This document shows positions 9,466-18,127 of a stretch of 62,362 bases of DNA, piece after piece. The notes beneath the pieces are model-generated. The model was not told where the DNA came from. It did no database searches and saw nothing but the letters and a program-made list of their open reading frames with translations. The position numbers and the translations under genes were made by a program. Each line of letters starts with the position of its first letter. Within the stretch, counting starts at the first letter, position 1. Origin of the DNA: a virus; the IMG/VR virus record IMGVR_UViG_3300009146_000015, positions 1 through 62,362 of that record. The stretch is one strand, 5' to 3'.

Positions 9466-10758
9466 TTAGATTGCGACTGCCCCGACCGGGACCGGCCTTG
9501 CTTCTGCGCCTGTACTTGCGATTAAACTTTGCTTTGCTTCAGGCGCCGACTTGATCAACTTCTGAAAATACTCTTGCCCCTTCCACTCTACTACATGCTT
9601 CGGCACGACAAACTCACCTTCGGTCAGCCGCGCCGGTATCTTGTCAGGCCCGCTGGTCGCCGCGGCGTTGGGTCCGGTTGGCGTATGGCTGCCAGTTGCA
9701 CCGCCGGTCCCCGACACATTCGGATCGCCCACTCCGCCACCGACGTCACCACCATATTTGAACCCGGGAACGTGCTCGGCTTCAACCGCACCGCCACCCT
9801 TGAACCCGGGCAGGAAACTCCTAAGCACCGCAGCGCCGGTACCGACCAGGCTGCCAATGCCGGAGCTCTCATCGGCCTCTGCCTTCTCTGCCTCTATCTG
9901 GGCCTGATACAGCCCGAGCTTGTTCTGGAACTTGTTGGTGACCGTGTCGCTCCACGTCGCCAGATGATTGGCGTTGAGCCGGCGATACTCCACGGCAAGC
10001 GCCCGCGCCCGGGTCGCCGCGTCGGCGATGCCGATCGTGCTGTCAATCGCCTGCGCCCCGGCTTCTCCAACCTGACCGGCTTCGACCGCAACCTGACCGG
10101 GGTAGGTCTGGCCGACCTTGACCATTTCGCCCTGCATGCCCAGTCCGGCTTCCGCCAGCGCCCCGGCCTGGATCTGACGATCGAGCGCCGCCTGATACTT
10201 GACGTCGCCCTCGACCCGCGCCGCGTCGGCAGCAGTCGTGCCGGCCGCAGCCATCGCGCCGCCTTCAGCCAGATTGAGACCGGCAGTCAGCGCCCGCGAT
10301 GCGCCAGCGTTGGGGTTGACACCCATGTCAAGGAGCGCACGCTCGGTCTCGGCTTTCTTCGCCGCGAAGCCTTGCGCCACCCCGGCCTGCGCCTTGCCGG
10401 CCATGTATTTCTGATTGGCTTCGGACTTGAAGGCGAGCGCCTCCGCTTTGAGCATTTTGACTTCTTCGTCGAAGTCGGCAGCCCGCTGCTGGAACGCGTC
10501 AATCTCCGCCATCTGCTCGTCTTCGAGTGGCTGGAACACCTCCTCGTAGCGAGCGCGGTCCTCTTTCATGTTGTCGAGCTGGAACTCCATGACCTCGCGC
10601 AGGTCAGCAACCACGTCCTTGTTAAGGTCCTTGGCCTGCCGATAGAAGCGCTGCGCCCACTTCATCTGCTTGTGGGCAAGCTTCTTGTCTTTCTTCGCCG
10701 ACTTCTTGATCGCCTTGATGACGCCCTTGTAGTCGGGGGCCTTGGGAGCTTTAGGCAT
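9466..10758 (-). CDS. Internal virion / ejection protein (430 aa)
   Basis: The first 35 residues are very basic (KAIKKSAKKDKKLAHK), followed by a long helical, charged segment to about residue 160 and an Ala/Gly-rich middle. The C-terminal 90 residues contain DKIPARLTEGEFVVPK followed by VVEWKGQEYF, a conserved C-terminal signature of phage internal virion or tail-tip proteins encoded beside ejection genes. It starts at ATG 10758, overlapping the upstream gene by 8 bp, and stops just before a TTACTT palindrome that separates it from the 1590-aa gene. The role is inferred from this motif and from position between the tail protein and the peptidoglycan-cutting protein. Confidence 0.7.
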   Translation of the reverse strand: MPKAPKAPDYKGVIKAIKKSAKKDKKLAHKQMKWAQRFYRQAKDLNKDVVADLREVMEFQLDNMKEDRARYEEVFQPLEDEQMAEIDAFQQRAADFDEEVKMLKAEALAFKSEANQKYMAGKAQAGVAQGFAAKKAETERALLDMGVNPNAGASRALTAGLNLAEGGAMAAAGTTAADAARVEGDVKYQAALDRQIQAGALAEAGLGMQGEMVKVGQTYPGQVAVEAGQVGEAGAQAIDSTIGIADAATRARALAVEYRRLNANHLATWSDTVTNKFQNKLGLYQAQIEAEKAEADESSGIGSLVGTGAAVLRSFLPGFKGGGAVEAEHVPGFKYGGDVGGGVGDPNVSGTGGATGSHTPTGPNAAATSGPDKIPARLTEGEFVVPKHVVEWKGQEYFQKLIKSAPEAKQSLIASTGAEARPVPVGAVAI

Positions 10759-10990
10759 CGAGCACCTTCCCGCTCGGCGCTTCGCCGAATTTCTCCGGGA
10801 TCTGATCCATGGTGATCAGCCCCATATTGACCAGATCGACGAACGTAACCGCCCGCTGCTCCTTCGGTCCGACCGCACCGCTTATCACATCGACTGCCGA
10901 CTTGAGCGCCAGCGCCGTCGTATGCAACGACGGAATGGTCGTGTTGGGCTCCGGGATCTGCGGGAGACGAAGGGCTTTCTGGGTTGCCAT
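10751..10990 (-). CDS. Small virion-operon protein, unknown function (79 aa)
   Basis: I do not recognise this protein. It starts at ATG 10990, immediately after the stop of the 583-aa tail protein gene, and overlaps the next gene by 8 bp, which points to translational coupling in the late operon. The sequence is mixed, with an early Pro-containing stretch, one likely helix (TTALALKSAVDVISG) and a C-terminal segment typical of a small soluble adaptor or chaperone. It has no membrane segment and no cysteine. It may assist assembly of the neighbouring tail or ejection proteins. Confidence 0.6.
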   Translation of the reverse strand: MATQKALRLPQIPEPNTTIPSLHTTALALKSAVDVISGAVGPKEQRAVTFVDLVNMGLITMDQIPEKFGEAPSGKVLDA

Positions 10991-10991
10991 C

Positions 10992-12743
10992 CTACACCGC
11001 GTTGAGCTCTTTGACGCTGTTGGCCATCTGCACCGACTTCAGCTTGACCTGGGCGGTGAGCTGCAGCTGCCAGAAGTCGGCCTTGAAGCCCGACGCCGGC
11101 CGCATCAGCTGGCCCGACTTGACGATCGGCCGGTCCATCGCCACCACGCCGTTATCGGCAATGACCTTGACCCGCCCCAGTGCTCCCGGCGTCGAGCCGG
11201 GCAGCACATCGAAATACAGGCGCAGCGCCCCGAAATTGCGCACCTGATTGGTCTGAAAGATCTTCGAGTTCCACAGGCTGGTCTCGAGTGAGGTCTCCAG
11301 ATCGACCATGTCGAGCCAGTAGACCTTTTCGTCCTTGATGATGAAGATCTCGCCCGACCACGGGTCGGTCTGGACGTTGATGATCGGCGTCTCGCTCTTG
11401 AGCTGGACGAGGCCGACATTCGGCGCGGCCGGGTCGATCAGGATGCCGATGTAGGACCCGGTCTCGTCGACGGTCTCGAACACCGACGGCTCGAAAGCGC
11501 TCTCGTCGAACACTCCGGTTCGGGCTGAGCCCCAAGCATAGTAAGCGGTACCGAGGCGCGCGGCGCGCAGCGCCGTCAGGTAGGTCAGCTTCTGCCACTT
11601 GTCCTTGGTCGCGGCCTCGCGAGTGATGTTCTGAATGTTGCCCGGGCCGACCAGTTGCAGCCCTGACGGTGAGGCGTAGTACACCCCCTCCGGCGCCGAC
11701 AGGATCGAACCGCGGCTGAGACAGGGCTCGAAGATGGTCAGCTGCGCCATCGAGATGAAGGCGGGGTTGGGCCCGGTCAGCACCGATGGATAGCCGGCAG
11801 TGCAGGCGACCAGCGACTGGCCGACCACCCCCAATCCGACGATCGGATACTCGACGGTCTGACCATATTTCGCCGGCCAGGCGTGCATGCGATAGGGCTC
11901 GCAGAACCAGATGTCGTTCTGCGTCCACCCCGCCACCATGCCATTGGGCATGGTCACCGCACCGACCAGATCGGTGGGCGGCGGCGTATAGAAGGTGCTC
12001 TCGATCTCACCGTTGAACGAGATGGCAGCGTCGTCTGCCGTGTCGACGTAGGTGAGCGAGCCGACCGGCGTGTAGGGCTGCTCGGTGACGAAGAAGAACG
12101 TCGCGACGCCAGCGTCCGAGGTCACCGTGCGGTAGAGCCGGTACTTGGTCAGGTTGCGATCGACGCCCTGATCGGACAGCGGCGGCGCCGTCACCGTGAC
12201 AGTGTAGGTGCCGTCGACCTTGTAGGTGACGACGGTCGGCGGCGACGGCGCGCTCTCCTCGCCATAAGCGCTGACCCAGGTGTAGACGTAGGCGCGGGTC
12301 GGGACGATAGTCGACGCGCCACCGCTCGGCACGACATTCGGCGGCACCGTCGGCGTGTTAATACCGAGCGCGAACGACGGCTGCCCGGCGAGAATGCGCG
12401 CCTTGGTGTTGTAGCGCGGTGATCCGGCGTCCGAGAAAAAGTAGTACCGATCGTGGATGTCGTTGAAAACCTGGCTGCGGATGACATTGGTGTTCGGGCT
12501 CGGCAGCTCGATCCAATGACTCTCGTAAAGATAATCCGCGTTGGCGTAGTCCTTCGGGATGCGATAGACGAAGGCACTACCAGTATTAACTAGCTCATGC
12601 AGGACTTTAGGCTTAGGCAGTGGCCGTAAAGCGCCAGAATAGAGGAAACTATTCTCGGCATATGCCGCAGCAGTTTCCGGCAACAGATTGTCATCTATTG
12701 CCGGAAGCATCCCCCCAAACATGCCGATCTTGATTGTGGCCAC
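10992..12743 (-). CDS. Beta-rich tail protein, nozzle/stabilisation-like (583 aa)
   Basis: The N-terminus has the signature GGMLPAIDDNLLPETAA followed by AENSFLYSGALRPLP, seen in podovirus tail hub or nozzle and DNA-stabilisation-like proteins, where a beta-propeller or beta-sandwich chain plugs the head. Residues about 140-215 look like a fibronectin-type insert (YVYTWVSAYGEESAPSPP). No enzyme motif is visible. The start is GTG 12743, only 2 bp from a TTACTT palindrome, so the Shine-Dalgarno is poor unless the GAAAG inside the palindrome serves as one. Position after the fibres and before the ejection proteins supports a tail role. The exact counterpart in model phages is uncertain. Confidence 0.65.
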   Translation of the reverse strand: MATIKIGMFGGMLPAIDDNLLPETAAAYAENSFLYSGALRPLPKPKVLHELVNTGSAFVYRIPKDYANADYLYESHWIELPSPNTNVIRSQVFNDIHDRYYFFSDAGSPRYNTKARILAGQPSFALGINTPTVPPNVVPSGGASTIVPTRAYVYTWVSAYGEESAPSPPTVVTYKVDGTYTVTVTAPPLSDQGVDRNLTKYRLYRTVTSDAGVATFFFVTEQPYTPVGSLTYVDTADDAAISFNGEIESTFYTPPPTDLVGAVTMPNGMVAGWTQNDIWFCEPYRMHAWPAKYGQTVEYPIVGLGVVGQSLVACTAGYPSVLTGPNPAFISMAQLTIFEPCLSRGSILSAPEGVYYASPSGLQLVGPGNIQNITREAATKDKWQKLTYLTALRAARLGTAYYAWGSARTGVFDESAFEPSVFETVDETGSYIGILIDPAAPNVGLVQLKSETPIINVQTDPWSGEIFIIKDEKVYWLDMVDLETSLETSLWNSKIFQTNQVRNFGALRLYFDVLPGSTPGALGRVKVIADNGVVAMDRPIVKSGQLMRPASGFKADFWQLQLTAQVKLKSVQMANSVKELNAV

Positions 12744-12745
12744 TG

Positions 12746-12763
12746 GTTACTTTCGAAAGTAAC
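12746..12763. promoter_or_regulatory. Palindrome site 4 (perfect core and fully symmetric)
   Basis: GTTACTTTCGAAAGTAAC is symmetric over all 18 bp and lies 2 bp before the GTG start of the tail protein at 12743. Confidence 0.85.
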
Positions 12764-13038
12764 TATTCCTTGGACTGGTTCTCGGCGCGGAGCTTTGCCT
12801 TCTCCTCAACCGCCTGCTTGCCAGCTTCCAGCTCGGCTTTGGTTGACGCCGACAGCTCGGGCTCAGCCGACGGCGCCTGCTCCTTGAGATTGACCCGCGG
12901 ATTGTCGGCGCTCAGCATCGGCTCGACAGTTACCGGCTGCCCCTCATCGGCTTCGCGCTGAAGCTCTTCGAGCTGGGCATCGATATTGGCTTCGTCCTGC
13001 GGTTCCTCGAAATCAGAACTTCCCTTTTTTCTCGCCAT
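12763..13038 (-). CDS. Small acidic coiled-coil protein (91 aa)
   Basis: I chose ATG 13038 (MARKKGSSDFEEP) rather than the upstream GTG 13080, because the upstream part would run through the preceding small gene. After a short basic start the protein is acidic and helical, with Glu/Ala/Lys-rich heptad-like segments (NIDAQLEELQREADEG; ELEAGKQAVEEKAKLRAE). The stop codon overlaps the palindrome at 12746. No family is recognised. The charge pattern would suit a small scaffold, chaperone or virion-bound protein. The gene overlaps the previous small gene by 26 bp. Confidence 0.55.
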   Translation of the reverse strand: MARKKGSSDFEEPQDEANIDAQLEELQREADEGQPVTVEPMLSADNPRVNLKEQAPSAEPELSASTKAELEAGKQAVEEKAKLRAENQSKE

Positions 13039-13165
13039 CTCTTGCTGCCGGTTTGGCTCCCTTGTTGTTGCTGGATCCACCCTGGGTCCAGCCAGTAGGC
13101 TGCTTGCGACGCAAAACCGTCTTGATGCCGGGCAGTTTTCTGGGACGATCGGACTTGATCATCAT
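13013..13165 (-). CDS. Very small basic protein (50 aa)
   Basis: ATG 13165 overlaps the TGA of the fibre gene in an ATGA junction, and the frame runs 50 codons to TGA at 13013. The product is basic (KSDRPRKLPGIKTVLRRK) with a Gly/Ser/Asn-rich middle and a Lys-rich end, and has no hydrophobic segment. The ATGA coupling and the otherwise unfilled gap between neighbours support it as a real gene. It overlaps the start of the next gene in another frame. Function unknown. Confidence 0.45.
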   Translation of the reverse strand: MMIKSDRPRKLPGIKTVLRRKQPTGWTQGGSSNNKGAKPAARDGEKKGKF

Positions 13166-14010
13166 ACACCGGCAAAAATGATCTTCCGCAGGAATTCCGT
13201 GGGCTGCATGTTGGCGTGACCGACACCGTCACCCTTCAATCCGGTATTGCCAGCAGTGTTATAGGCGACGGTTCGCACCGTCGAACCCAGCGGCTGGTTA
13301 TCGCTGCGCGACACCGCCGTCACCGGGATCGAATGGTCGTGCGGCGGCAGTTCTGGGACGGTCAGCACGACTTTCTCCGTGCCGACATCCGATCCCATAC
13401 TGTAACCAGACGCCATCAGCGAGCTCTGGCTGCCGCCCATGTTGGTGATACCGGCGAGCACCCGCGCGCGATAGTCCGGCACGGCAAACTGGGAAAGCCC
13501 AGTCGAGACGCCGAACGGTGCGTGAATGCCGGTAATCGTACCGCTGCCGGCTGCCGTGGTGATGATCGGCGCCCCCTCCCACGTCAGCGAGAAACGGAAC
13601 GCATTGGCGGAGTAACCAGCTGAAATCACGCGGTACTTCTGAATGTCAGCGCTGAGGATGCCGGTCGGCAAGGTACCGCTTGAGATGAAACCGACGTCGT
13701 CGCCGACCTTGAGCCCGTGCCCCGACCATGAGACGACGGCCGGGTTAGCGATGGTAATCGTCACCGTCGCCGACTTGACCAGCGCCGCGAACAGCTCCAG
13801 GTATGCGGCAGCGTTCAATACCTGACCGTAACACTCGAGATAGCCAGCAGGGACGGTGATCCCGCAGAAATCGAGCACGGTGCCAACCGGCAGCAGCCCG
13901 GTGATGCCGGTGATCTGGTGATCGGCGTTCCAGTCCACCGCCTGGATATGGTCGGGGTTTGGACCGGGTGGCTTGGTCGATACACGGGCATGCTTGATTG
14001 TGAGGGCCAT
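13162..14010 (-). CDS. Tail fibre with collar-type domain (282 aa)
   Basis: The N-terminal 40 residues (TIKHARVS to DWNADHQITG) are shared with the larger fibre at 14476-16773 and probably form a common attachment domain. The following segment, LPVGTVLDFCGITVPAGYLE, is the hallmark of phage tail collar/MdpB-type fibres (PF07484-like), with the usual sequence around GYLECYGQVLNAAAY. The C-terminal part is beta-rich and ends with PTEFLRKIIFAGV, close to the typical end of collar fibres. Host-receptor contact is the expected role. Two fibres with the same base suggest either alternative receptors or a branched fibre. Confidence 0.75.
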   Translation of the reverse strand: MALTIKHARVSTKPPGPNPDHIQAVDWNADHQITGITGLLPVGTVLDFCGITVPAGYLECYGQVLNAAAYLELFAALVKSATVTITIANPAVVSWSGHGLKVGDDVGFISSGTLPTGILSADIQKYRVISAGYSANAFRFSLTWEGAPIITTAAGSGTITGIHAPFGVSTGLSQFAVPDYRARVLAGITNMGGSQSSLMASGYSMGSDVGTEKVVLTVPELPPHDHSIPVTAVSRSDNQPLGSTVRTVAYNTAGNTGLKGDGVGHANMQPTEFLRKIIFAGV

Positions 14011-14012
14011 GG

Positions 14013-14279
14013 CTAACTCTCAGGAGTTGGCGGATCGGGCGGCGGTGGCGGTGGCTCTTTGGGTAACGAATGCCTGCTTTCGTACTTCATTCCCATGTAC
14101 GTAGCGACCGACCCGACCAGTGCGCCGCCGAGCGCGATCAAGACCTCTCCGCCAATCTCTCCGAGCCGCATGCCAAGAATGGCCAGCCCGATTGGAGTGA
14201 TGACGAAAATGCCGAACGCAGCGCAGACCGCGATAACCAGCGCTGACAGCCCTCGATAATCGGGTTCCCACCGGCTCAC
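14013..14279 (-). CDS. Two-helix membrane protein, possible holin (88 aa)
   Basis: Two hydrophobic segments are visible, residues about 12-34 (ALVIAVCAAFGIFVITPIG) and about 43-62 (EVLIALGGALVGSVATYMG), joined by a short polar turn. They are followed by a charged and polyproline tail (KEPPPPPPDPPTPE). Size, topology and charged tail fit a class II-type holin, but it lies among the tail fibres and not beside the amidase, where a second small membrane protein exists. It overlaps the next gene by 4 bp. The holin call is inference; a membrane-anchored virion accessory protein is the alternative. Confidence 0.5.
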   Translation of the reverse strand: MSRWEPDYRGLSALVIAVCAAFGIFVITPIGLAILGMRLGEIGGEVLIALGGALVGSVATYMGMKYESRHSLPKEPPPPPPDPPTPES

Positions 14280-14479
14280 GATCCCTCTTTCAATTCCGGG
14301 CCGTTATATGGCTCAACTTGCCCACCGTTGGCCAGGTACTGTGTCCAGTCCCCAACATCGCAATCCATGCCGGGAACAATCCACACCAACCCGTTGATAT
14401 CAATGGCTTCGATCCGCGTGTCGCCACGCTCGGTGTCGTAGTCCCACACAAACTTCGCCGAGACGTATGTCGACATCAC
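14276..14479 (-). CDS. Small unknown protein (67 aa)
   Basis: The gene overlaps both neighbours by 4 bp (fibre stop upstream, membrane protein start downstream), so it is clearly part of the coupled late transcript. The protein is acidic and rich in Asp, Gly and aromatic residues (KFVWDYDTERGDTRIEA; WIVPGMDCDVGDWTQYL) and probably folds as a small beta domain. No motif is recognised. Position directly after the long fibre raises the possibility of a fibre-assembly chaperone, without direct evidence. Confidence 0.6.
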   Translation of the reverse strand: MMSTYVSAKFVWDYDTERGDTRIEAIDINGLVWIVPGMDCDVGDWTQYLANGGQVEPYNGPELKEGS

Positions 14480-16773
14480 AACATCCTCGCGTTTGCCGCG
14501 TAATTACCGCCGTAAGCACGATACTGACCCGTTGCCGTAATACTCACCCGCAAATATGCACCCTGCGGACCACTTATTCCTATAAACGGCGCACTGCAAT
14601 TTTCCAGAATTTCCGCAACTATTGTTGCTAAAGTCGGTGTTGTTCGCAAGAGAACACCATAATCTTTCCCTCCCGCGTCTGCGATTGTATTACCAGCAGC
14701 ACCGTAGCGTCTACTAACTGCACTATTAAAAACAAAATTCTGCCAGTAACGCTGGCAGGCGCGCAGCTCTTCCGCCGGGTCCGGGTCTTCCCACGGCGGC
14801 GCAACGCCGCTGCCGTCGTCGAGGTAAAGCCCGACGCGGGAGATACCCAATTGGTTGTTAACCGCTGCCATTCCGTTGGTGATGCCTACCGGCGCTATAA
14901 AGCTACCCGCCGTCCAGGCATTGATCGTTGCCGTCTGATGGGTCGAACCAGCAGCCAGAACAAACGAAATACCAAGAGCAGCCGTTTCATCCGTGAGGAA
15001 CGTGCCGCTGGTCGGCCCCGGTATTAAGACAGTCTTCTCGACATGCAAGCCGACTTCGCCAGCCGAAATCGTGAACGGGGCAACAAAGCTCAGGGTCGCG
15101 CTAGTTCCCCCCTTATCACGCAAGGCCACGGCGAAAGTTCCGGCCTGTGGGGCATGGACGGTGAAGCGCAACACCGCCGGTTTTGCTGACGCCAATCCCC
15201 AATCCCAATCGGCAATCCGGCTGCCCTCGATCTGGGTCTGGATCATGGCATAATTGCCGGCACCCATCGACGCTTGCGCGGTCGTAACCATCTGCCGGAC
15301 GCGGAAACGCGGGAAATTCGCTGCCAGAGAATTGACCTGGTTGCCTGTAACCACGCCGCCAGTAAGATTGAACATCGATAACCACTGGTCGGCCATGTAG
15401 TAGAGATGGGTAGTTCCACTTAAACCGCCGTTTTCCTGACTGATCTGCATCGCCCCATTGATGACACGATTGCGGTAGCGGAGATTTTCCGAGATCGGTG
15501 TTACATTGTACCGCGTATAGGCAACGACCCGCGAAGTGGTGGGGGACTGCGCCACCACCAGAAAATGATCGCCCTGCTCGCAGTTGATCGTCACCGCGCC
15601 GGGGAGAAGAAAGTTCGCTCCGGGGACCAGCGACATGCCGGCAACGTTGACCGTGATCCACGCCGCGCGCCCGCCTTTTGGCGTCGCAAACAGGATGTTT
15701 GTGACCGCCCCCGGAGCACCGGCCTGTATAAAGAAATAGCCGCCCTCGCCCAGCGTGAGCACGCCCGCTGCCGCGACAATATCGGTACCCCGCTCCCACA
15801 GCGCCGCCAGCGCGTCCGGCGTCACTATTGTCTTTGTCTCGACCCCGGCCCAAACCTCGCTGGTTGAAGACCGACCCACGGCTGGCGTACCGTCAAGTCT
15901 GGTAATGCCGATCACGCGGCGGTCATTAAGCCGTTGATAAATCTCAATCGTGTCGCCAGCAGCAATGACGTAATTGGTCGCGCCGGGGACATAAAGCGTC
16001 GCGCTATGGACCAGCGTATTGCCCGTGACTGAGAAGTAGATCAGTGCTCGCCTGCCGTCTTTAGGCGTAGCAAACTGGATATCGTTGATGTTGCCAATTG
16101 CAGTGTTGACGAAAAAGACACCGCCATCACCAAGGATCAGCGGATCGGCCGCCGCCTGATTGCCAACCCGCTCCCACAAGGCCGCCAGTGCATCCGGCGT
16201 CACCGTCTTGTTGGCGTCGGTGCCGGTTAAAACGTCGGTGGTCGAAGCCTTGTCGAAAACGCCCTGCCCGTTCGCCCGGAGGTAATTGACAACGACGACC
16301 ACGTCGCCCGAATGCTGAATGATCTGGAAGAAATCACCCGCGTTGACCGCAATATTTGTCGAAAGCGGGCAAACAAGGTTTGCGCTGTGAACTAACGTCG
16401 CGGTAACGCCGGAATAAATCCAAGCGGCCCGACCGTCCTTCGGAACGGCGAAATCAATGTCGGTGATCGACACGCCCGAACTACCGGTGAGGTAGAAGTA
16501 GCTGCCTTCACCGAGAATGGTGTTGGCCGCCGGGGCGACGTTGACGCCGCGTTCCCACAGCGCCGCAATTGCGTCCGGGGTCGCAAATTGCGTTGTTCCA
16601 GTACCGGTCAAAACCTCAGTGGTGGTCGCTGCAACCGGACGCCCGGCAATCTCCGCCCAGTTGATCGTGCCGGTGATCGCATGGTCGGCGTTCCAGTCGG
16701 ACGGCTGCACCTGGTTGGTGTCGCCACCGTCAGGAACGCCAGAGGTTTTGGCATGCTTGATTGTCTGGGCCAT
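14476..16773 (-). CDS. Long tail fibre with triplicated domain and C-terminal receptor region (765 aa)
   Basis: The first 40 residues match the base of the shorter fibre (TIKHAKTS to DWNADHAITG). Residues about 50-400 hold three tandem copies of a roughly 115-residue unit. Each begins STxEVLTG-like, contains TPDAxAALWERG, and continues through a conserved LGxGxYFxxxG stretch and a ATPKxGRxAxI segment. The C-terminal half opens with NRVINGAMQISQENGG and ADQW, a sequence common to phage fibre carbohydrate-binding tips. Base composition drops near the C-terminus (14476-14760), compatible with recent exchange of the receptor tip. It starts one base after the stop of the upstream gene. Confidence 0.75.
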   Translation of the reverse strand: MAQTIKHAKTSGVPDGGDTNQVQPSDWNADHAITGTINWAEIAGRPVAATTTEVLTGTGTTQFATPDAIAALWERGVNVAPAANTILGEGSYFYLTGSSGVSITDIDFAVPKDGRAAWIYSGVTATLVHSANLVCPLSTNIAVNAGDFFQIIQHSGDVVVVVNYLRANGQGVFDKASTTDVLTGTDANKTVTPDALAALWERVGNQAAADPLILGDGGVFFVNTAIGNINDIQFATPKDGRRALIYFSVTGNTLVHSATLYVPGATNYVIAAGDTIEIYQRLNDRRVIGITRLDGTPAVGRSSTSEVWAGVETKTIVTPDALAALWERGTDIVAAAGVLTLGEGGYFFIQAGAPGAVTNILFATPKGGRAAWITVNVAGMSLVPGANFLLPGAVTINCEQGDHFLVVAQSPTTSRVVAYTRYNVTPISENLRYRNRVINGAMQISQENGGLSGTTHLYYMADQWLSMFNLTGGVVTGNQVNSLAANFPRFRVRQMVTTAQASMGAGNYAMIQTQIEGSRIADWDWGLASAKPAVLRFTVHAPQAGTFAVALRDKGGTSATLSFVAPFTISAGEVGLHVEKTVLIPGPTSGTFLTDETAALGISFVLAAGSTHQTATINAWTAGSFIAPVGITNGMAAVNNQLGISRVGLYLDDGSGVAPPWEDPDPAEELRACQRYWQNFVFNSAVSRRYGAAGNTIADAGGKDYGVLLRTTPTLATIVAEILENCSAPFIGISGPQGAYLRVSITATGQYRAYGGNYAANARML

Positions 16774-17082
16774 CTAGCAGTTCCTGACCGACATGAGGAC
16801 GCAGTCTTCCTTGATTTGCCCGCCGTTGGTGTGGACCCTGAGCGTGATCTTATACACCACCCCGGCAGCGCCACCGCTGACGAAGAACACCACCGCCAGC
16901 AGGTCGGTACTCAGTGAATAGCTTTCGACCACCGGCAGCGTCGCATCGTCAACGCCGATATCAACTCCGACCTCGAACACCACGCTTTCCAGCAGCTCAT
17001 TGGTGTCGAGCCAGTCGACATAGCTGATGACGTAGCGCTTGGTCTCGTCGGGATCCTTCACGAATTTAGCTAAAGCGCTCAT
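16774..17082 (-). CDS. Small virion protein, unknown (102 aa)
   Basis: ATG 17082 is preceded by AAGGA at good spacing; an in-frame TTG at 17085 is less likely. The start lies within the end of the upstream gene. The protein is mixed alpha/beta with an acidic middle (VFEVGVDIGVDDATLPV) and a beta-rich end (GGAAGVVYKITLRVHTNGG), ending in MSVRNC. It resembles small phage proteins of the Ig-like or fibre-base type but I do not recognise a family. Its position directly before the long fibre suggests a fibre-adaptor role. Confidence 0.55.
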   Translation of the reverse strand: MSALAKFVKDPDETKRYVISYVDWLDTNELLESVVFEVGVDIGVDDATLPVVESYSLSTDLLAVVFFVSGGAAGVVYKITLRVHTNGGQIKEDCVLMSVRNC

Positions 17083-18109
17083 CAATCCTTACCTGCGAAC
17101 TGACCTTATCCGTGAAGAAGGTGTCTGCTTCGTACACTTCCTGCTCGAACGTTCCCTGTATCGTCGGGGTCGACGGCGGCAAGGCAGGGCGCTGACTGGC
17201 TTTGATCGGGAAGCGCTGCCGCGGCCGGGCGTAGGACTGGCGGACCTCGCGCAACCGCTCGGTGACAGCCGGCGCCGGCACCCTGATCGCCTCGTCGTCG
17301 CTATAGTGGAATGCGCCCGAACCGGTGAAGAAGGCGTTGTTGTAGAACGCCTGCTCGTTGAAGGCGGTGATGAACGGATGGAAGGTTATCTCGCCACCGC
17401 GCGGACGCCCGGGCACCACCACCTTCTGCTCCTCCCAGGCGACGAAGATCATCTCGCTGTCGGCGTACCAGAACTCCCAGCGCCCCGCCGTAGCAGTGAG
17501 CACGTCGATATCCTCGACCAGCTCCATCGAGGCTTCAGTGTACGCGAACAAATCGACGCTGAGCTGATCCGGCGCTTCGGTCACCTCCATGTCGACATTG
17601 GCCGTGGTGGCGAGCTCCATGTCGAAGGCGTCAGCCGTCTCGACCAGGTCGAAGCTCGGCAGGTGGGCGACCAGCGCGTCGCCCGTCGCCGTGTCGACGA
17701 AGTCCTCGGTGACCGCCAGCGCCGCATGAGTGATCGAGCTGACGTCGACCACCACTACATCCGGCTGCTCGGAAATCGCAAAATCTGCGAAAGCAACGAT
17801 CTCGAGTGTAGTCGCGAGGATATCCTTGGCTTCGACCGCCGCCAGATAGCTCTCGGTCGCTGCAGCCAGCGCCGCTGCCAGCGTGTCAGTGTCCTCCACC
17901 GACACTAAGGCCAACATGTGCGCGACAAGTGCGCTGCCGGCCAGCGTATCGACCGGCTCGGTCACTGCGAAGCTGGCAGTGGCGATGATGCCAGCGCTGG
18001 CCGCAAACACATCCGCCGTCTCGACAGCAGCCAGCGCGGCGTCGAACGGCAGGTGTTCGAACGCGACGCCATAGAAGCCGGCGGGGTTGAAGGCGTTGGT
18101 GTCGGCCAT
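17066..18109 (-). CDS. Repeat-containing virion protein (347 aa)
   Basis: Residues about 20-215 consist of about eight degenerate repeats of 23-30 residues. Each has a short acidic signature such as VETADVF, VTEPVDTL, VEAKDIL, ISEQPDVV, VETADAF, VTEAPDQL or VEDIDVL, followed by an Ala/Val-rich stretch. This pattern fits a beta-solenoid or beta-stacked rod. The C-terminal third is different, with aromatic and basic residues (WEFWYADSEMIFVAWEEQK) and a conserved end. It starts at ATG 18109 directly against a TTACTT palindrome. I read it as a tail or head-fibre rod protein; no enzyme motif is visible. Confidence 0.6.
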   Translation of the reverse strand: MADTNAFNPAGFYGVAFEHLPFDAALAAVETADVFAASAGIIATASFAVTEPVDTLAGSALVAHMLALVSVEDTDTLAAALAAATESYLAAVEAKDILATTLEIVAFADFAISEQPDVVVVDVSSITHAALAVTEDFVDTATGDALVAHLPSFDLVETADAFDMELATTANVDMEVTEAPDQLSVDLFAYTEASMELVEDIDVLTATAGRWEFWYADSEMIFVAWEEQKVVVPGRPRGGEITFHPFITAFNEQAFYNNAFFTGSGAFHYSDDEAIRVPAPAVTERLREVRQSYARPRQRFPIKASQRPALPPSTPTIQGTFEQEVYEADTFFTDKVSSQVRIDERFS

Positions 18110-18127
18110 GTTACTTCTAAAAGTAAC
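18110..18127. promoter_or_regulatory. Palindrome site 5 (perfect core)
   Basis: GTTACTTCTAAAAGTAAC exactly fills the gap between the Pro-rich gene stop and ATG 18109. Confidence 0.85.
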
